Positions 50,722 through 59,672 of a stretch of 60,508 bases of DNA are shown here, piece after piece. A program made the position numbers and the translations under genes. The stretch comes from Agrobacterium leguminum. Lineage in GTDB: Bacteria; Pseudomonadota; Alphaproteobacteria; Rhizobiales; Rhizobiaceae. Numbering within the stretch: the first letter of the stretch is position 1; each line of letters begins with the position of its first letter. The stretch is from the NCBI RefSeq assembly GCF_015704895.1, contig NZ_JADQWB010000024.1, positions 1 to 60,508 on the forward strand, given 5' to 3'. The notes under the pieces were generated by a model, which searched no databases, had not been told where the DNA came from, and was given only the letters and a program-made list of their open reading frames with translations.

Positions 50722-51819
50722 ATGACCGAAACAGCTATAGCCAAGCCCATTCCAGTCACCGTCCTGACGGGATATCTCGGCGCCGGCAAAACGACGCTTC
50801 TCAACCGCATTCTCTCCGAGAACCACGGCAAGAAATACGCTGTCATCGTCAATGAATTCGGCGAGATCGGCATCGACAACGATCTGATCGTCGAGTCCGA
50901 TGAAGAAATCTATGAGATGAACAATGGCTGCGTGTGCTGCACGGTGCGCGGCGACCTGATCCGCGTCGTGGAAGGCCTGATGCGCCGCCCCGGCCGTTTC
51001 GACGGCATCATCGTCGAGACGACAGGCCTTGCCGATCCCGTTCCCGTCGCCCAGACCTTCTTCATGGATGACGACGTGCGCGCCAAGACCGAGCTTGACG
51101 CCGTCGTTGCCCTCGTTGACGCCAAGCACCTGCCGCTGCGCCTGAAGGACAGCCGCGAGGCCGAAGACCAGATCGCCTTTGCCGATGTCGTCGTCGTCAA
51201 CAAGACCGATCTCGTTTCGCCGGAGGAAGTCGCCCGCATCGAGGATATCGTGCGCGCCATCAATCCTTCCGCCCGCATCTACAAGACCACCCGGTCCGGC
51301 GTCGATCTCGCCCGGGTTCTCGATCAGGGCGCCTTCAATCTGGAGCGCGCGCTCGAAAACGATCCGCATTTCCTCGAGCACGGCCATGACGACCACGTCT
51401 GCGGCCCCGATTGCGACCATCACCACCACGATCACGGGCACCATCACCACGATCACGACCATGGGCATGACCATGGCCACGATCATCACCACCATGGCGC
51501 GGTTTCGCCGATCCATGACGTGACGGTGCAGTCGGTCTCGCTGCGTGGCGGCGAGATGAACCCCGAACGGTTCTTCCCATGGATCCAGAAGGTCACACAG
51601 ACCGACGGCCCGAACATTCTGCGCCTCAAGGGCATCATCGCCTTCAAGGGCGATGCGGAACGTTACGTGGTGCAGGGCGTGCACATGATCATCGAGGGCG
51701 ACCACCAGCGCCCATGGAAGGAAGACGAAAAACGCGAAAGCCGCCTCGTCTTCATCGGCCGCGAACTGGACCGCGAAAAGCTGGAAAAGAGCTTCAACGC
51801 CTGCCTCGCCACGGCCTGA
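50722..51819 (+). CDS. COG0523 GTPase (CobW/ZNG1-type metal chaperone)
   Basis: 365-residue G3E-family GTPase. Walker A GYLGAGKTT (17-25), the metal-binding CxCC motif GCVCCTVR (about 70-77), NKTD for guanine (about 158) and a C-terminal CobW domain. A His/Asp-rich stretch (about 227-262, dozens of His) suits storage or delivery of zinc or a similar metal. Members with this make-up and a Zur-like site usually act in zinc limitation. It is followed by a WD40 protein gene on the same strand, separated by repeat copy H. Confidence 0.88.
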   Translation: MTETAIAKPIPVTVLTGYLGAGKTTLLNRILSENHGKKYAVIVNEFGEIGIDNDLIVESDEEIYEMNNGCVCCTVRGDLIRVVEGLMRRPGRFDGIIVETTGLADPVPVAQTFFMDDDVRAKTELDAVVALVDAKHLPLRLKDSREAEDQIAFADVVVVNKTDLVSPEEVARIEDIVRAINPSARIYKTTRSGVDLARVLDQGAFNLERALENDPHFLEHGHDDHVCGPDCDHHHHDHGHHHHDHDHGHDHGHDHHHHGAVSPIHDVTVQSVSLRGGEMNPERFFPWIQKVTQTDGPNILRLKGIIAFKGDAERYVVQGVHMIIEGDHQRPWKEDEKRESRLVFIGRELDREKLEKSFNACLATA

Positions 51820-51835
51820 TCGCTCTCCCTCTTTC

Positions 51836-51985
51836 ACCCCGGCCCTGAGCCGGGGTGTCACCGTTTCCTTCCCTCATCTCTGTGCTTGTCACAGAGATCC
51901 AGCCAGCCCAAGTCCTTGGGCTGAAGGAACTTTTCTCGCCGCGCAGACGCGCGTCGGCTGGATTCCTGTGACAAGCACAGGAATG
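51836..51985. repeat. Palindromic repeat copy H with an extra half-element
   Basis: A lone hairpin ACCCCGGC-CCTGA-GCCGGGGT (51836-51856) of the copy-D arm type is followed by a full element (51875-51985): left arm CTCTGTG-CTTGT-CACAGAG, right arm TCCTGTG-ACAAG-CACAGGA, like copy A. Lies between the COG0523 gene and its WD40 neighbour. Confidence 0.9.
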
Positions 51986-52000
51986 AGGTTGAAGGGATGT

Positions 52001-52016
52001 AAAGCGGTTCCGCTTT
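52001..52016. repeat. Short palindrome AAAGCGG-TT-CCGCTTT
   Basis: Perfect 7-bp inverted repeat with a 2-bp centre, 84 bp upstream of the WD40 gene. This sequence type is frequent between genes in Rhizobiaceae. It may be an operator or a repeat remnant. Confidence 0.4.
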
Positions 52017-52099
52017 TGCCGGAAATGCTCTAGAACCATGCCAGCGAGCGGGAGCAACGCCCCCGCCAATCCGACACAGATACGAAAGACCGATGCCCC

Positions 52100-53092
52100 A
52101 TGCCGACTGTTGCCCCGCTTGATATCGAAGGCCACGTGGTCTCGACCCATTTTCTCGGCGACATTCCCCTGTTTGCCACCGCCGCCGGCACCATTCACCG
52201 GCTGGATGGCGGCGAGAAGGTGACTGAGGCGCATGACGGACTTCTGACCTGCGTGCGCGACCCCTATAGCGCCACCCTGCTTTCCGGCGGCGAGGACGGG
52301 CGCGTGCTGCGCATCGGCCATGACGGCAGCATCGGCGAAATCGCCAATGTGCCGCGCAAATGGGTGGGCGTCGTTGCCGGCGGGCCGCAGAAGGCTGTCG
52401 CTTATGGCGTCGGCAAGTCCAGTTTCGTCCGGCTGTCGGACGGCACGGTCAAGGAATTCAAAGAAGAGCGCACGGTGGAGGCCATCGCCTTCGCGCCCAA
52501 GGGCCTGCGCATTGCCGTTGCCCGTTATAACGGTGTGACGCTGCACTGGGTGGCAACATCAGGCGATCCCGTCGATCTGGAATGGAAGGGTGCGCATACC
52601 GGCGTCACCTTCTCGCCCGATGGCAAGTTCCTCGTCACCACCATGCAGGAAAATGCCCTGCACGGCTGGAAGATGGAAGCCACCAAGGGCGGCATGGAAG
52701 CCCGCCACATGCGCATGACGGGTTATCCCGCCAAGGTCAAATCCGTCTCCTGGTCGGCAAAGGGCAAATGGCTCGCCTCTTCCGGCGCGCCGGCCGCCAT
52801 CGTCTGGCCGTTTGCCGGCAAGGACGGCCCGATGGGCAAGGCCCCGGAAGAACTCGGCAGCCGCGCCAACATCATGGTCACCAATGTCACCTTCCACCCC
52901 GTGGAAGATGTGCTCGCCATCGGCTTCATCGATGGCATGATCCTCGGCGTGCGCCTTGCCGACGGCAAGGAGGCCCTGCTGCGCCGCCCCGGCAAGGGCG
53001 CCATCACCGGCATGGACTGGAGCGCCACCGGCAAGCTGCTTGCCTTTGCTTCGGAAGCGGGGGATTGCGGGATTATCGATATTTCGGCTTGA
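52100..53092 (+). CDS. WD40-repeat protein
   Basis: 330 residues made of about seven WD40-like repeats (for example LLTCVRDPYSATLLSGGEDGRVLRIG and GVTFSPDGKFLVTTMQENALHGW), predicting a beta-propeller without signal peptide. WD40 proteins of this kind are often found next to COG0523 GTPases in rhizobia and presumably act as partner or scaffold; the reaction, if any, is unknown. Start ATG at 52100. Confidence 0.85.
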   Translation: MPTVAPLDIEGHVVSTHFLGDIPLFATAAGTIHRLDGGEKVTEAHDGLLTCVRDPYSATLLSGGEDGRVLRIGHDGSIGEIANVPRKWVGVVAGGPQKAVAYGVGKSSFVRLSDGTVKEFKEERTVEAIAFAPKGLRIAVARYNGVTLHWVATSGDPVDLEWKGAHTGVTFSPDGKFLVTTMQENALHGWKMEATKGGMEARHMRMTGYPAKVKSVSWSAKGKWLASSGAPAAIVWPFAGKDGPMGKAPEELGSRANIMVTNVTFHPVEDVLAIGFIDGMILGVRLADGKEALLRRPGKGAITGMDWSATGKLLAFASEAGDCGIIDISA

Positions 53093-53199
53093 GGGATGGT
53101 CGCGGGCGTAACAGGCCGCTCCACACTCCCCTCGTTCCTGTGATGAGGGGGTCGAGCTGCAAGGGCAGATGAAACTCTCCGCACTTCCGCCGGAACGTC

Positions 53200-54381
53200 C
53201 TACTCCCCCACCTGCCGTCGCGTCAGAAACAGGAGCAGCAAGGCCGCGCCCGCGCCAACCGAAGCGAGCCGGATCGAGACGCCGAAACTCGCATATTGCG
53301 ATACGAACCCCATCAGCGGCACCGCAAAAAGCGCGGCGAGGAAGATGGAGTTCATGTAGAGCGCCGTCGCCCGGGCCGTGCGGCCGCGTGCAAAGCCCTG
53401 CACGAAGGTAAGGCAAGTGCCGGCGCAAAGGCCGTAATAGGCGCCTTCCAGCGCCGCACCCGCGATCATGGCCGGCAATGTGGTGACCGAAGCGATGACG
53501 TTGAAAGCGACGATGGCCATTACCGCCGAAACGCCCAGAAGCAGGCGGGCGCTGAAGCGGCGCATCATCCGCGGCGCAAGCAGGATGAACAGAACCTCCA
53601 TGGCGCATTTGACGCTGAGCGACAGGCCCGGCACGTAATCCGGCAGGCCGACCTCCCGCACCAGAAACACCGGCAGGGCCGAGGCGCAGAGAGCGTGGGC
53701 AAAAGACATGCAGAAGCTGGCGGCCGCCGCCAGAATCAGCGGCAGGTTGCGCCGTGTATCGTCGTCACCCGCCGGTCGCCGCTCCATCGGGCTGGTCTGG
53801 TCGCGCGGTACGACCGCAAGGGCAAGCCCGCCCCAGATGACCGCCATCAGCATGGCATTCACGAACACGGCCTTCGCGCCGGCGAGATCGAAGATCAGAT
53901 AGGCGGCGGCGGGAAGCAGCATCCATGCCACCGACACCATCGTCCGCAGGAAGGCATTATAGGCGGCCGTATCCAGCGCCTTCACCCGGCCATGATACCG
54001 GCCGTAACTGAAAATGAGCGTGCTGGCGGCATTGGAAAGCCCCATGCCGGTCGCCGTTATCGCCACCAGCAACGCCAGATGCCCGAAACTCGCCGCAGCC
54101 GCCGCGACAAAAGCGCCGCACACGGAAAGCATCAACAACGGCCTCACCCGCACCCCGGCATCGACACGCTCGCCATAAACACGGCTGGCGACAATCGAAG
54201 CCAGCGCCGCCGTCACGCTGTAAAAACCGACGGTCGCCGGCGGATGGCCGAGCACCTGGATGATGTAAAAACCGATAAACGGCACAACAGCCGCATTGGT
54301 GCTGCCGGCAATAAAAACCAGCAGAGCGATCAAATAGGCCTGACGATCGAAAGCGCCCGGCAAAGTGCTTTTCTGTAGCAT
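53200..54381 (-). CDS. MFS transporter, sugar-efflux (SetA-like) type
   Basis: 393 residues with about twelve membrane helices. N-terminal half: AYLIALLVFIAGSTNAAVVPFIGFYIIQVLG and YSVTAALASIVASRVYGERVDAG, the latter resembling loop 2-3 of SetA/SotB proteins. C-terminal half starts after the loop with RRPAGDDDTRR. No strong ribosome site before the ATG at 54381; frames open further upstream lack one too. Substrate unknown. Convergent with the WD40 gene. Confidence 0.82.
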   Translation of the reverse strand: MLQKSTLPGAFDRQAYLIALLVFIAGSTNAAVVPFIGFYIIQVLGHPPATVGFYSVTAALASIVASRVYGERVDAGVRVRPLLMLSVCGAFVAAAAASFGHLALLVAITATGMGLSNAASTLIFSYGRYHGRVKALDTAAYNAFLRTMVSVAWMLLPAAAYLIFDLAGAKAVFVNAMLMAVIWGGLALAVVPRDQTSPMERRPAGDDDTRRNLPLILAAAASFCMSFAHALCASALPVFLVREVGLPDYVPGLSLSVKCAMEVLFILLAPRMMRRFSARLLLGVSAVMAIVAFNVIASVTTLPAMIAGAALEGAYYGLCAGTCLTFVQGFARGRTARATALYMNSIFLAALFAVPLMGFVSQYASFGVSIRLASVGAGAALLLLFLTRRQVGE

Positions 54382-54708
54382 GGGAATCGACTGAAGGCTG
54401 GGAGGCGAGACGGGATGACGGCGACCACCATCACACCAAAACGGCCTGCTGTTCAAGCCTGCCTGAAAAGCCGGATGCGGTTTCATTGCCGGTTAAGGGT
54501 GAAGCCGCTTCTTTTATGCCGGGCCTGGCTGCCGCCCTGGGGCTGGACGTAAGCTCTCAACCGTAAGCCCGTATCACTCAATTAGAAGCACCTGCCCGGC
54601 GATGTTCTTGCCGCCGGGCAGGTTATGGATTGATATATGTCGGACTGTGGCCCCCGATACGGCCGCCGTAAAGATGGGCGACCCTCTCCGGAAACGAAAA
54701 TCCGCAAA
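54382..54708. other. 327-bp gap with a strong hairpin
   Basis: Between the MFS gene and the outer-membrane protein gene. It contains ACCTGCCCGGC (54590-54600) and GCCGGGCAGGT (54613-54623), an 11-bp perfect stem 86 nt past the stop of the outer-membrane protein gene, probably its transcript end. No gene seen. Confidence 0.5.
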
Positions 54709-55356
54709 TCAGAACTTTACGCCAAGACCGACGCTGACGACATGTTCGCTGAGCTTTCCATCGGCGGAAATGCCCCGGACAGTGTAGGTTTCCTTGCCGA
54801 AATCGTTGTAACGATATTCGAGACGGCCGAATACGTTGTCGGTAAAGGCGTAATCGATGCCGGCACCAATCGTCCAGCCATTCAGCATCTTGCTGGTATT
54901 GCCGAAGGGCGTCTTGATCTCGCTGTCCGTCGCGGTGTAACCACCGGCGGTGTAGATCAGGGCGCGGTCGACGGCATAGCCGGCACGCAGGCGCGCGGAG
55001 CCGTTCAGGCCCGAGGAAACCTTGCTGAGGTTAATCGTCTTTTTGCCCCAGGCATAACCGAGATCACCCTCGACACCGAGAATGACGGACGGCGCGACTT
55101 CGGCATTGTAACCGGCAAAGCCCGCAAAGCGAGCGCCATCGAAACTATGCTTGTCGGTCTCACCGTCTTCAGTCGTTTTCAACCGGTTCCAGCCATAGCC
55201 GCCCGAAACACCGGCGTAAAAACCGTCCCAGGAGAAAGCAGGCGCGGCATCGTTGACGACTGGTGCTGCCGGAACGTCGCTGACGGCATCGGCAGCAATG
55301 GCTGCGCCGGAAAGAACGCCGAGCGCGGCGAGCGCGAGAAATGATTGTTTCAACAT
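54709..55356 (-). CDS. Outer-membrane beta-barrel protein (Omp25/Omp31-like)
   Basis: 215 residues with a signal peptide (MLKQSFLALAALGVLSGAAIAA) and the alphaproteobacterial small-porin pattern: FSWDGFYAGVSGGYGWN after a short Pro/Ala linker, LGVEGDLGYAW, ARLRAGYAVDRALIYTAGGY, GWTIGAGIDYAFTDNVFGRLEYRYNDFG and a C-terminal VVSVGLGVKF ending in Phe for barrel assembly. AGGAG lies upstream of the ATG. Structural or adhesin-like role; not a classical trimeric porin. Confidence 0.9.
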   Translation of the reverse strand: MLKQSFLALAALGVLSGAAIAADAVSDVPAAPVVNDAAPAFSWDGFYAGVSGGYGWNRLKTTEDGETDKHSFDGARFAGFAGYNAEVAPSVILGVEGDLGYAWGKKTINLSKVSSGLNGSARLRAGYAVDRALIYTAGGYTATDSEIKTPFGNTSKMLNGWTIGAGIDYAFTDNVFGRLEYRYNDFGKETYTVRGISADGKLSEHVVSVGLGVKF

Positions 55357-55673
55357 GAAATAGCTCCTTCAAAACTTCCTTACCCGCCGAAATGCGAGCC
55401 GCGAACATACCCGCCACCGAAATCACAATCACAATCACAAATGGCGAGTCGGGGGCACGTGTTAATTGAAACATCCAAAAGTTAAAAGCAAGTAACAACA
55501 ACAGCAAAATTGAGAGTATTTTAAAACATAAATCACATTTATACTTTATAATCCTATTTATTACATAGATAAAAATTAGAATACACAAATATAAATACGC
55601 CGGCGCACGCCCCTTTCCGAAGCGGTCACGGATCGGCGGAAATAAGGCACTGATGGATCATCCAGAATAAAAA

Positions 55674-55695
55674 AAGAGGGCCGCGAGGCCCTCTT
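55674..55695 (-). terminator. Rho-independent terminator, minus strand
   Basis: AAGAGGGCC-GCGA-GGCCCTCTT, a perfect 9-bp stem with a 4-nt loop, followed on the minus strand by a run of T (55667-55675 are A on the plus strand). It probably ends the transcript of the small secreted protein gene, which stops at 55887. Confidence 0.8.
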
Positions 55696-55833
55696 CCAGT
55701 CATGCGATGCGCCGTTTGTTCTTGCCGGAAACGCCATGCGTCAAACACACGCAACTCGAGGATCATTGCCGGCTTATGCGCTGCGCGCATCGTCTGCGTC
55801 GAAAATCCCTGATGATTTTCGAGCTGTTGCGTT

Positions 55834-55877
55834 GGAGCGGGATGGAGAAAAGCCCGATGGTTTCGCCATCCCGTTCC
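55834..55877 (-). terminator. Hairpin just after the small secreted protein gene
   Basis: GGAGCGGGATGG (55834-55845) and CCATCCCGTTCC (55866-55877) pair over 12 bp with one G-U/A-C type mismatch; it starts 9 nt past the stop on the minus strand. No T-run. May protect the mRNA upstream of the true terminator. Confidence 0.45.
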
Positions 55878-55886
55878 ACGTTTCAG

Positions 55887-56174
55887 TTAGTGCCGGCGCT
55901 TTTTGCCGCCGTCATTCTTGTTGTCGATGACATCGACGGACGTCTTGTTGCCGTTCAGCACACCGTTCAGGATGCCGGTCTTGTTGCCGTTCAGAATCCC
56001 GTTATTGGACAGGATGCCGCTGACACCGAGATCGATGCTGGGCGAGACGACGACAAGGGCGCCGCCCTTGTTGCTGTTGCCGGACAGGATGCCTCCCAGA
56101 AGACCGCCCGCATTGGCCTGACCAACGGAAGCGACAGTAAGAATAGCGGCTACACAAGCGAACTTTGCAATCAT
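55887..56174 (-). CDS. Small secreted Asn/Gly-repeat protein, unknown
   Basis: 95 residues. A signal peptide (MIAKFACVAAILTVASVGQANA) is followed by a Gly-rich part (GGLLGGILSGNSNKGG) and then by short repeats: GILSNNGILNGNKT, GILNGVLNGNKT, and SVDVIDNKND; the tail is basic (GGKKRRH). Alternating hydrophobic residues with Asn/Gly turns could form a beta-solenoid or amyloid-like fibre. I do not recognise a family. GGAGAGAG precedes the ATG. It is divergent from the outer-membrane barrel gene at 56439 and has its own terminator. Confidence 0.7.
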   Translation of the reverse strand: MIAKFACVAAILTVASVGQANAGGLLGGILSGNSNKGGALVVVSPSIDLGVSGILSNNGILNGNKTGILNGVLNGNKTSVDVIDNKNDGGKKRRH

Positions 56175-56438
56175 TTCTCTCTCCTCTTTTGTTTGATCAC
56201 GCCATCTGGCGTAACTGAACTGTATATTTAGAGGATTCTAATTCAAGCAAAGGCTAATATTACAATAAACGATTAACACTAATACTTGCGATTTTAATAA
56301 AATTTTACATATCGCATCTTCGCGTTTCCGCCCCTTGTTCAAACAATGTCGGCCAGCACCTGCCCCGCAACAGTAAAGCGGCGCGGGAAACTTTATTAAC
56401 CATCCAAATATAAGATATTGCTTAATTAGAGACCGGAG

Positions 56439-57623
56439 ATGCGAATGCGGGTGGGGGGATATATCGCGCTTGTTCTCGGGCTTGCCTGCGCCTGCGGCGC
56501 GCGGGCGGGGGAAAAGGCCGATGAGCACAATGTCACCTATAAATCCGGCGTTGCTTATGACAGCAATTATTTCGCCGACACCAACCGGCTGAGCGCGATT
56601 TCGCTGCGCGCCGGCTTCGGGCTCAATGGCAAGATCGCGCTGGAAGGGGCGGAGCTGCGTTATTCGCTCGAGCAGGAAGAGGTTCGCCTGCCCCGTTATC
56701 GTTTCGCCAATGAACATAACACCATCGCGGCACTGGGGCTGACGAAACGATTTTCCGAAAAGCTGGAATGGGCCCTTGAGCTGCGCGGCAGCCGCAGCGA
56801 TGCCGGCGATATCTTCCTGCACTTGCCGGAAGAAGACATTGGTTACCGGCAGCTGGATCACAAGCTGGAGGCGTCTTCCCAGCTCGGCATCCTCGCCCTT
56901 GGCGGCAAGAATACGCTGACGGCAAGCCTCGCCAGCCTGATGAAAGGCAAGGCGCGGTTCCGCCCGGCCTATTTCCTGCCCACCCGACTGGAAGCGAACG
57001 AGGCGCTTTTATCGCTGAAGGCCGAACATGCACGATCACTCGGCGGCGGCGAGGCAGGGCTGACGCTTGCTTACGACCGTATCGCCGTGCCGGAGGGGCA
57101 GCAGGAAAAATATGAACGTTTTCCGGCCAATACGCTGCGAGGTTCTCTGGCCTATGGTTACAGGTTCTCCGACCGTTTCGCGGTTCTGGCCGAAGCGGGC
57201 TTCACCTCCATTTCCGGCGATGAGATCAGCGACAAGGTAAAGCGCACCCGCCCCTATCTGCGGGCCGAGGCCGAGGTGAAGGCCACCGAGCGCATCGCCT
57301 TCGGCGCGGGCTTTTCGCAGGACTATGCGCTTTTCGACCCGGATGACCCGATTGCCGAATTCCATCGCCGCTTTCAATTCGTCATGAAAAGCAGGCTCAC
57401 CGAAAAGGTGGGGCTCGATCTTGCGCTGCACCGGGTCCACAAGGACTGGATCTATTATAATTACGATACCAGCGAGCGCCGGCTGGTCGCGACACTCTCC
57501 TTCGATACCGGCAAGAACAGCAAGCTGGAGGTGGAGTTCAACCGCCTGCTGCATGGCGAGCGCGATACCGATCTTGCCTACAGCGGCTCCAGCATCACCT
57601 CGCGTTTCAGCGGCACCTTCTGA
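56439..57623 (+). CDS. Outer-membrane beta-barrel protein, unknown
   Basis: 394 residues with a signal peptide (MRMRVGGYIALVLGLACACGARA) and a regular pattern of alternating strands throughout, ending STSRFSGTF-like in SITSRFSGTF with a terminal Phe, the usual barrel-assembly signal. GVAYDSNYFADTNRLSAISLRAGFGLNG is reminiscent of large surface-polysaccharide or capsule-linked barrels, but no family is certain. ACCGGAGATGCGA places a weak ribosome site near the ATG; MRV at 56445 is an alternative. Divergent from the small secreted repeat protein across a 264-bp A/T-rich gap. Confidence 0.72.
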   Translation: MRMRVGGYIALVLGLACACGARAGEKADEHNVTYKSGVAYDSNYFADTNRLSAISLRAGFGLNGKIALEGAELRYSLEQEEVRLPRYRFANEHNTIAALGLTKRFSEKLEWALELRGSRSDAGDIFLHLPEEDIGYRQLDHKLEASSQLGILALGGKNTLTASLASLMKGKARFRPAYFLPTRLEANEALLSLKAEHARSLGGGEAGLTLAYDRIAVPEGQQEKYERFPANTLRGSLAYGYRFSDRFAVLAEAGFTSISGDEISDKVKRTRPYLRAEAEVKATERIAFGAGFSQDYALFDPDDPIAEFHRRFQFVMKSRLTEKVGLDLALHRVHKDWIYYNYDTSERRLVATLSFDTGKNSKLEVEFNRLLHGERDTDLAYSGSSITSRFSGTF

Positions 57624-57730
57624 AATTTAGTGTCGGCCCGCGCGAAGGATCAGCCGCATCAGGTCGAAATTCGGTCCCAATTTCTGCTAGAGTCGGGCCT
57701 TCCAGATTCGAAGGCAGGACAGACCGGATA

Positions 57731-58372
57731 ATGAACAAACGTTTTTTGCTCCTCGCGGCCGGCCTTGCCTGCGTTCCCGTCGCCGCGGCGGCCCATCCGC
57801 ATATCTTTGCCGAAGCCCGCATGGAAATCGTCGAGGGGCCGAACGGCACCGTTCAGGAAGTGCGCAACATCTGGCGTTTCGACGAGATGTTCTCGGCAAG
57901 CGTGGTGATGGATTACGACAAAAACAGCGATCTGAAGCTCGACAAGGACGAGCTGGCCGAGATCGGCAATACCGTCCTGGAATCGCTCGCCGAATATTCC
58001 TACTACACCTTCATCACCGCCAATGGAAAACCGGTGGAATTTGGGAAGCCCGAGGCCATTCACGTGGACTATAAGGATCAGCAGATCCTGATGTTCTTCT
58101 CCGTGAAGCCGACAAAGCCTCTGGCCGTCAAGGGCAAGCTCAGCTTCGGCGCCTGGGATCCGACCATGTATACGGCAATCGATTTCGCCAAGGACGGCGA
58201 TATCGCCACGCAGGGTAAGGATCTGAATGCCTGCAAGCACCACGTGGTGCGCCCCGATCCCGACGAGGTGATCTCGCAGAACCAGGGCACGCTCACCGAC
58301 GCCTTCTTCAACGATCCGACCGGCACCGACATGACCAAGCTCTTCGCCACCCGGCTGGAGGTCTCATGCTGA
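57731..58372 (+). CDS. DUF1007-family periplasmic protein
   Basis: 213 residues with signal peptide MNKRFLLLAAGLACVPVAAAA followed at once by HPHIFAEARMEI, the family's N-terminal His motif and likely metal site. DUF1007 proteins are routinely encoded with NicO-type transporters and are thought to be their periplasmic metal-binding component. It overlaps the next gene by 7 bp, which supports joint function. Confidence 0.88.
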   Translation: MNKRFLLLAAGLACVPVAAAAHPHIFAEARMEIVEGPNGTVQEVRNIWRFDEMFSASVVMDYDKNSDLKLDKDELAEIGNTVLESLAEYSYYTFITANGKPVEFGKPEAIHVDYKDQQILMFFSVKPTKPLAVKGKLSFGAWDPTMYTAIDFAKDGDIATQGKDLNACKHHVVRPDPDEVISQNQGTLTDAFFNDPTGTDMTKLFATRLEVSC

Positions 58373-59415
58373 GCCGCAGGGCCGGCCTCTTCGCCGTCGC
58401 CATCGGCCTCATTGCCGTGGCCGGTGCGGCCCATGCGCAGTCGCCGCTCGGCATCGGCTCGGCCGAACCTTCCTTTTCCGTCGGCGGCCCCTTCGCGCCA
58501 CTGATGCAATGGATCAACGTGCACCAGCAGATGTTCTATCGTGCGCTGACCGGCGCGTTGAAGGCCATGCGCGAGGATGGCTGGGCGCTCAGCTCGCTGA
58601 TCGGCCTCTCCTTTGCTTATGGCGTTTTCCATGCCGCCGGTCCCGGCCACGGCAAGGCCGTCATTTCGTCCTACATGATTGCCAATGAAACCCAGCTGAA
58701 ACGCGGCATTCTCATTTCCTTCGTCTCGGCGCTCATTCAGGGTGCGGTCGCCATCGGCCTCGTCGGCGCAGCCTGGCTCGTGCTGCGCGGCACCTCCATC
58801 ACTATGACGAAGGCGACGCAGGCGATGGAAATCGCCAGCTTCGCCATGGTCGCGCTGTTCGGCGCGTGGCTGCTGGTGCGAAAACTCTGGTCGCTGCGCG
58901 TCCGGCGGGAACCCGTTCCCGTCTTTGCCACGGCAGGCGAGGCATCGGTGGCCCGAACCAGCGGCATGGGCACGGGGCTGCGGTTCCAGGGCAAGCCGGT
59001 CTTTGCAGATCACGACCATGACGGCACCGGCGATCTCTGCACCGCCTGCGGAAAGTCCCACGCGCCCGATCCCATGCTGCTGAAGGGCAAGAACTTCAGC
59101 CTGCACGAGGCATGGTCCGCCATCATCGCGGTTGGGCTCAGGCCCTGCTCTGGCGCAATCATCGTCATGAGCTTCGCGCTTCTGAACGGGCTTTATCTCG
59201 GTGGCGTGCTCTCCGTCCTCGCCATGTCGCTCGGCACGGCGATAACGGTATCGCTGCTCGCCATCATGGCCGTCTCGGCAAAAGGCCTCGCCGTGCGTTT
59301 CGCCGGCCCCGGCAGCCGCAGGGCGGCCGGCATCAGCCATGCGATAGAGATCGCCGGTGCGTTGTTCGTGCTCATCATGGGGCTGTTGCTGCTCGGCGCG
59401 TCGCTTAAGCTTTAA
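58366..59415 (+). CDS. NicO/RcnA-type nickel/cobalt transporter
   Basis: 349-residue inner-membrane protein. The family motif FAYGVFHAAGPGHGKAVISSYMIANE (about 83-108) contains the HAAGPGHGK core, and GLRPCSGAIIVMSFAL is the second conserved block. Between them is a soluble loop with FADHDHDGTGDLCTACGKSHAPDP, rich in His/Asp/Cys. About six to seven membrane helices after a signal-like N-terminus. It probably exports or moves Ni, Co or a similar metal with the DUF1007 partner. Confidence 0.88.
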   Translation: MLSRRAGLFAVAIGLIAVAGAAHAQSPLGIGSAEPSFSVGGPFAPLMQWINVHQQMFYRALTGALKAMREDGWALSSLIGLSFAYGVFHAAGPGHGKAVISSYMIANETQLKRGILISFVSALIQGAVAIGLVGAAWLVLRGTSITMTKATQAMEIASFAMVALFGAWLLVRKLWSLRVRREPVPVFATAGEASVARTSGMGTGLRFQGKPVFADHDHDGTGDLCTACGKSHAPDPMLLKGKNFSLHEAWSAIIAVGLRPCSGAIIVMSFALLNGLYLGGVLSVLAMSLGTAITVSLLAIMAVSAKGLAVRFAGPGSRRAAGISHAIEIAGALFVLIMGLLLLGASLKL

Positions 59416-59672
59416 CCGTCACGACGGCGCTGGTAGCGGGCGCGCAGCCAGAACAGCAGGAAGAAACACAGAACCGCCACCGTGCCGAAGGCAGCGGCGA
59501 GCCAGGGCGAATAATCGCCCAGCCACAGCATGATCTTCGGCATGACGAAGAAGACCAGCCCGAAACCGACAATGATGAGGGCGGCGGCGATGGCCGGAGA
59601 CCAATCCTTCTTGCCGGGGCTCGGCTTTTCAGGCGCCGGGTTTTCAGGCGCCGAGTGTTCAGGCAATGGCAT
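59412..59672 (-). CDS. Small membrane protein, unknown
   Basis: 86 residues from the ATG at 59672. A Pro/Glu-rich N-terminus (PEHSAPENPAPEKPSPGKKDW) is followed by two membrane helices (AIAAALIIVGFGLVFFVMPKIMLWL and AAAFGTVAVLCFFLLFWL) and a basic end (RARYQRRRDG). It overlaps the end of the GNAT gene by 14 bp and the convergent NicO gene by 4 bp, so it is probably co-expressed with the acetyltransferase. No family recognised. Confidence 0.7.
   Translation of the reverse strand: MPLPEHSAPENPAPEKPSPGKKDWSPAIAAALIIVGFGLVFFVMPKIMLWLGDYSPWLAAAFGTVAVLCFFLLFWLRARYQRRRDG

Larger units (their letters stand above)
55357..55886. other. 530-bp A/T-rich gap
   Basis: Contains ATCACA repeated three times (about 55422-55439), an A/T-rich stretch (about 55480-55605) far below the local G+C, the minus-strand terminator at 55674-55695, the inverted repeat TCGAAAATC...GATTTTCGA (about 55799-55822) and the hairpin at 55834-55877. 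No gene could be supported. It may carry promoters of the outer-membrane protein gene or a small RNA. Confidence 0.45.

Noticed and set aside
53125..53165. Possible ninth repeat copy (CTCGTTCCTGTGATGAGG)
   Set aside because: Only a short degenerate remnant of one arm is present; too little to call.
55834..55877. Hairpin considered as a third copy of the iolC-type leader motif because it contains GGGATGGCGAAA on the minus strand
   Set aside because: It pairs differently (GGAACGGGATGG with CCATCCCGCTCC), lacks the TCGCCTGAA closing part and lies after a gene, not before one.
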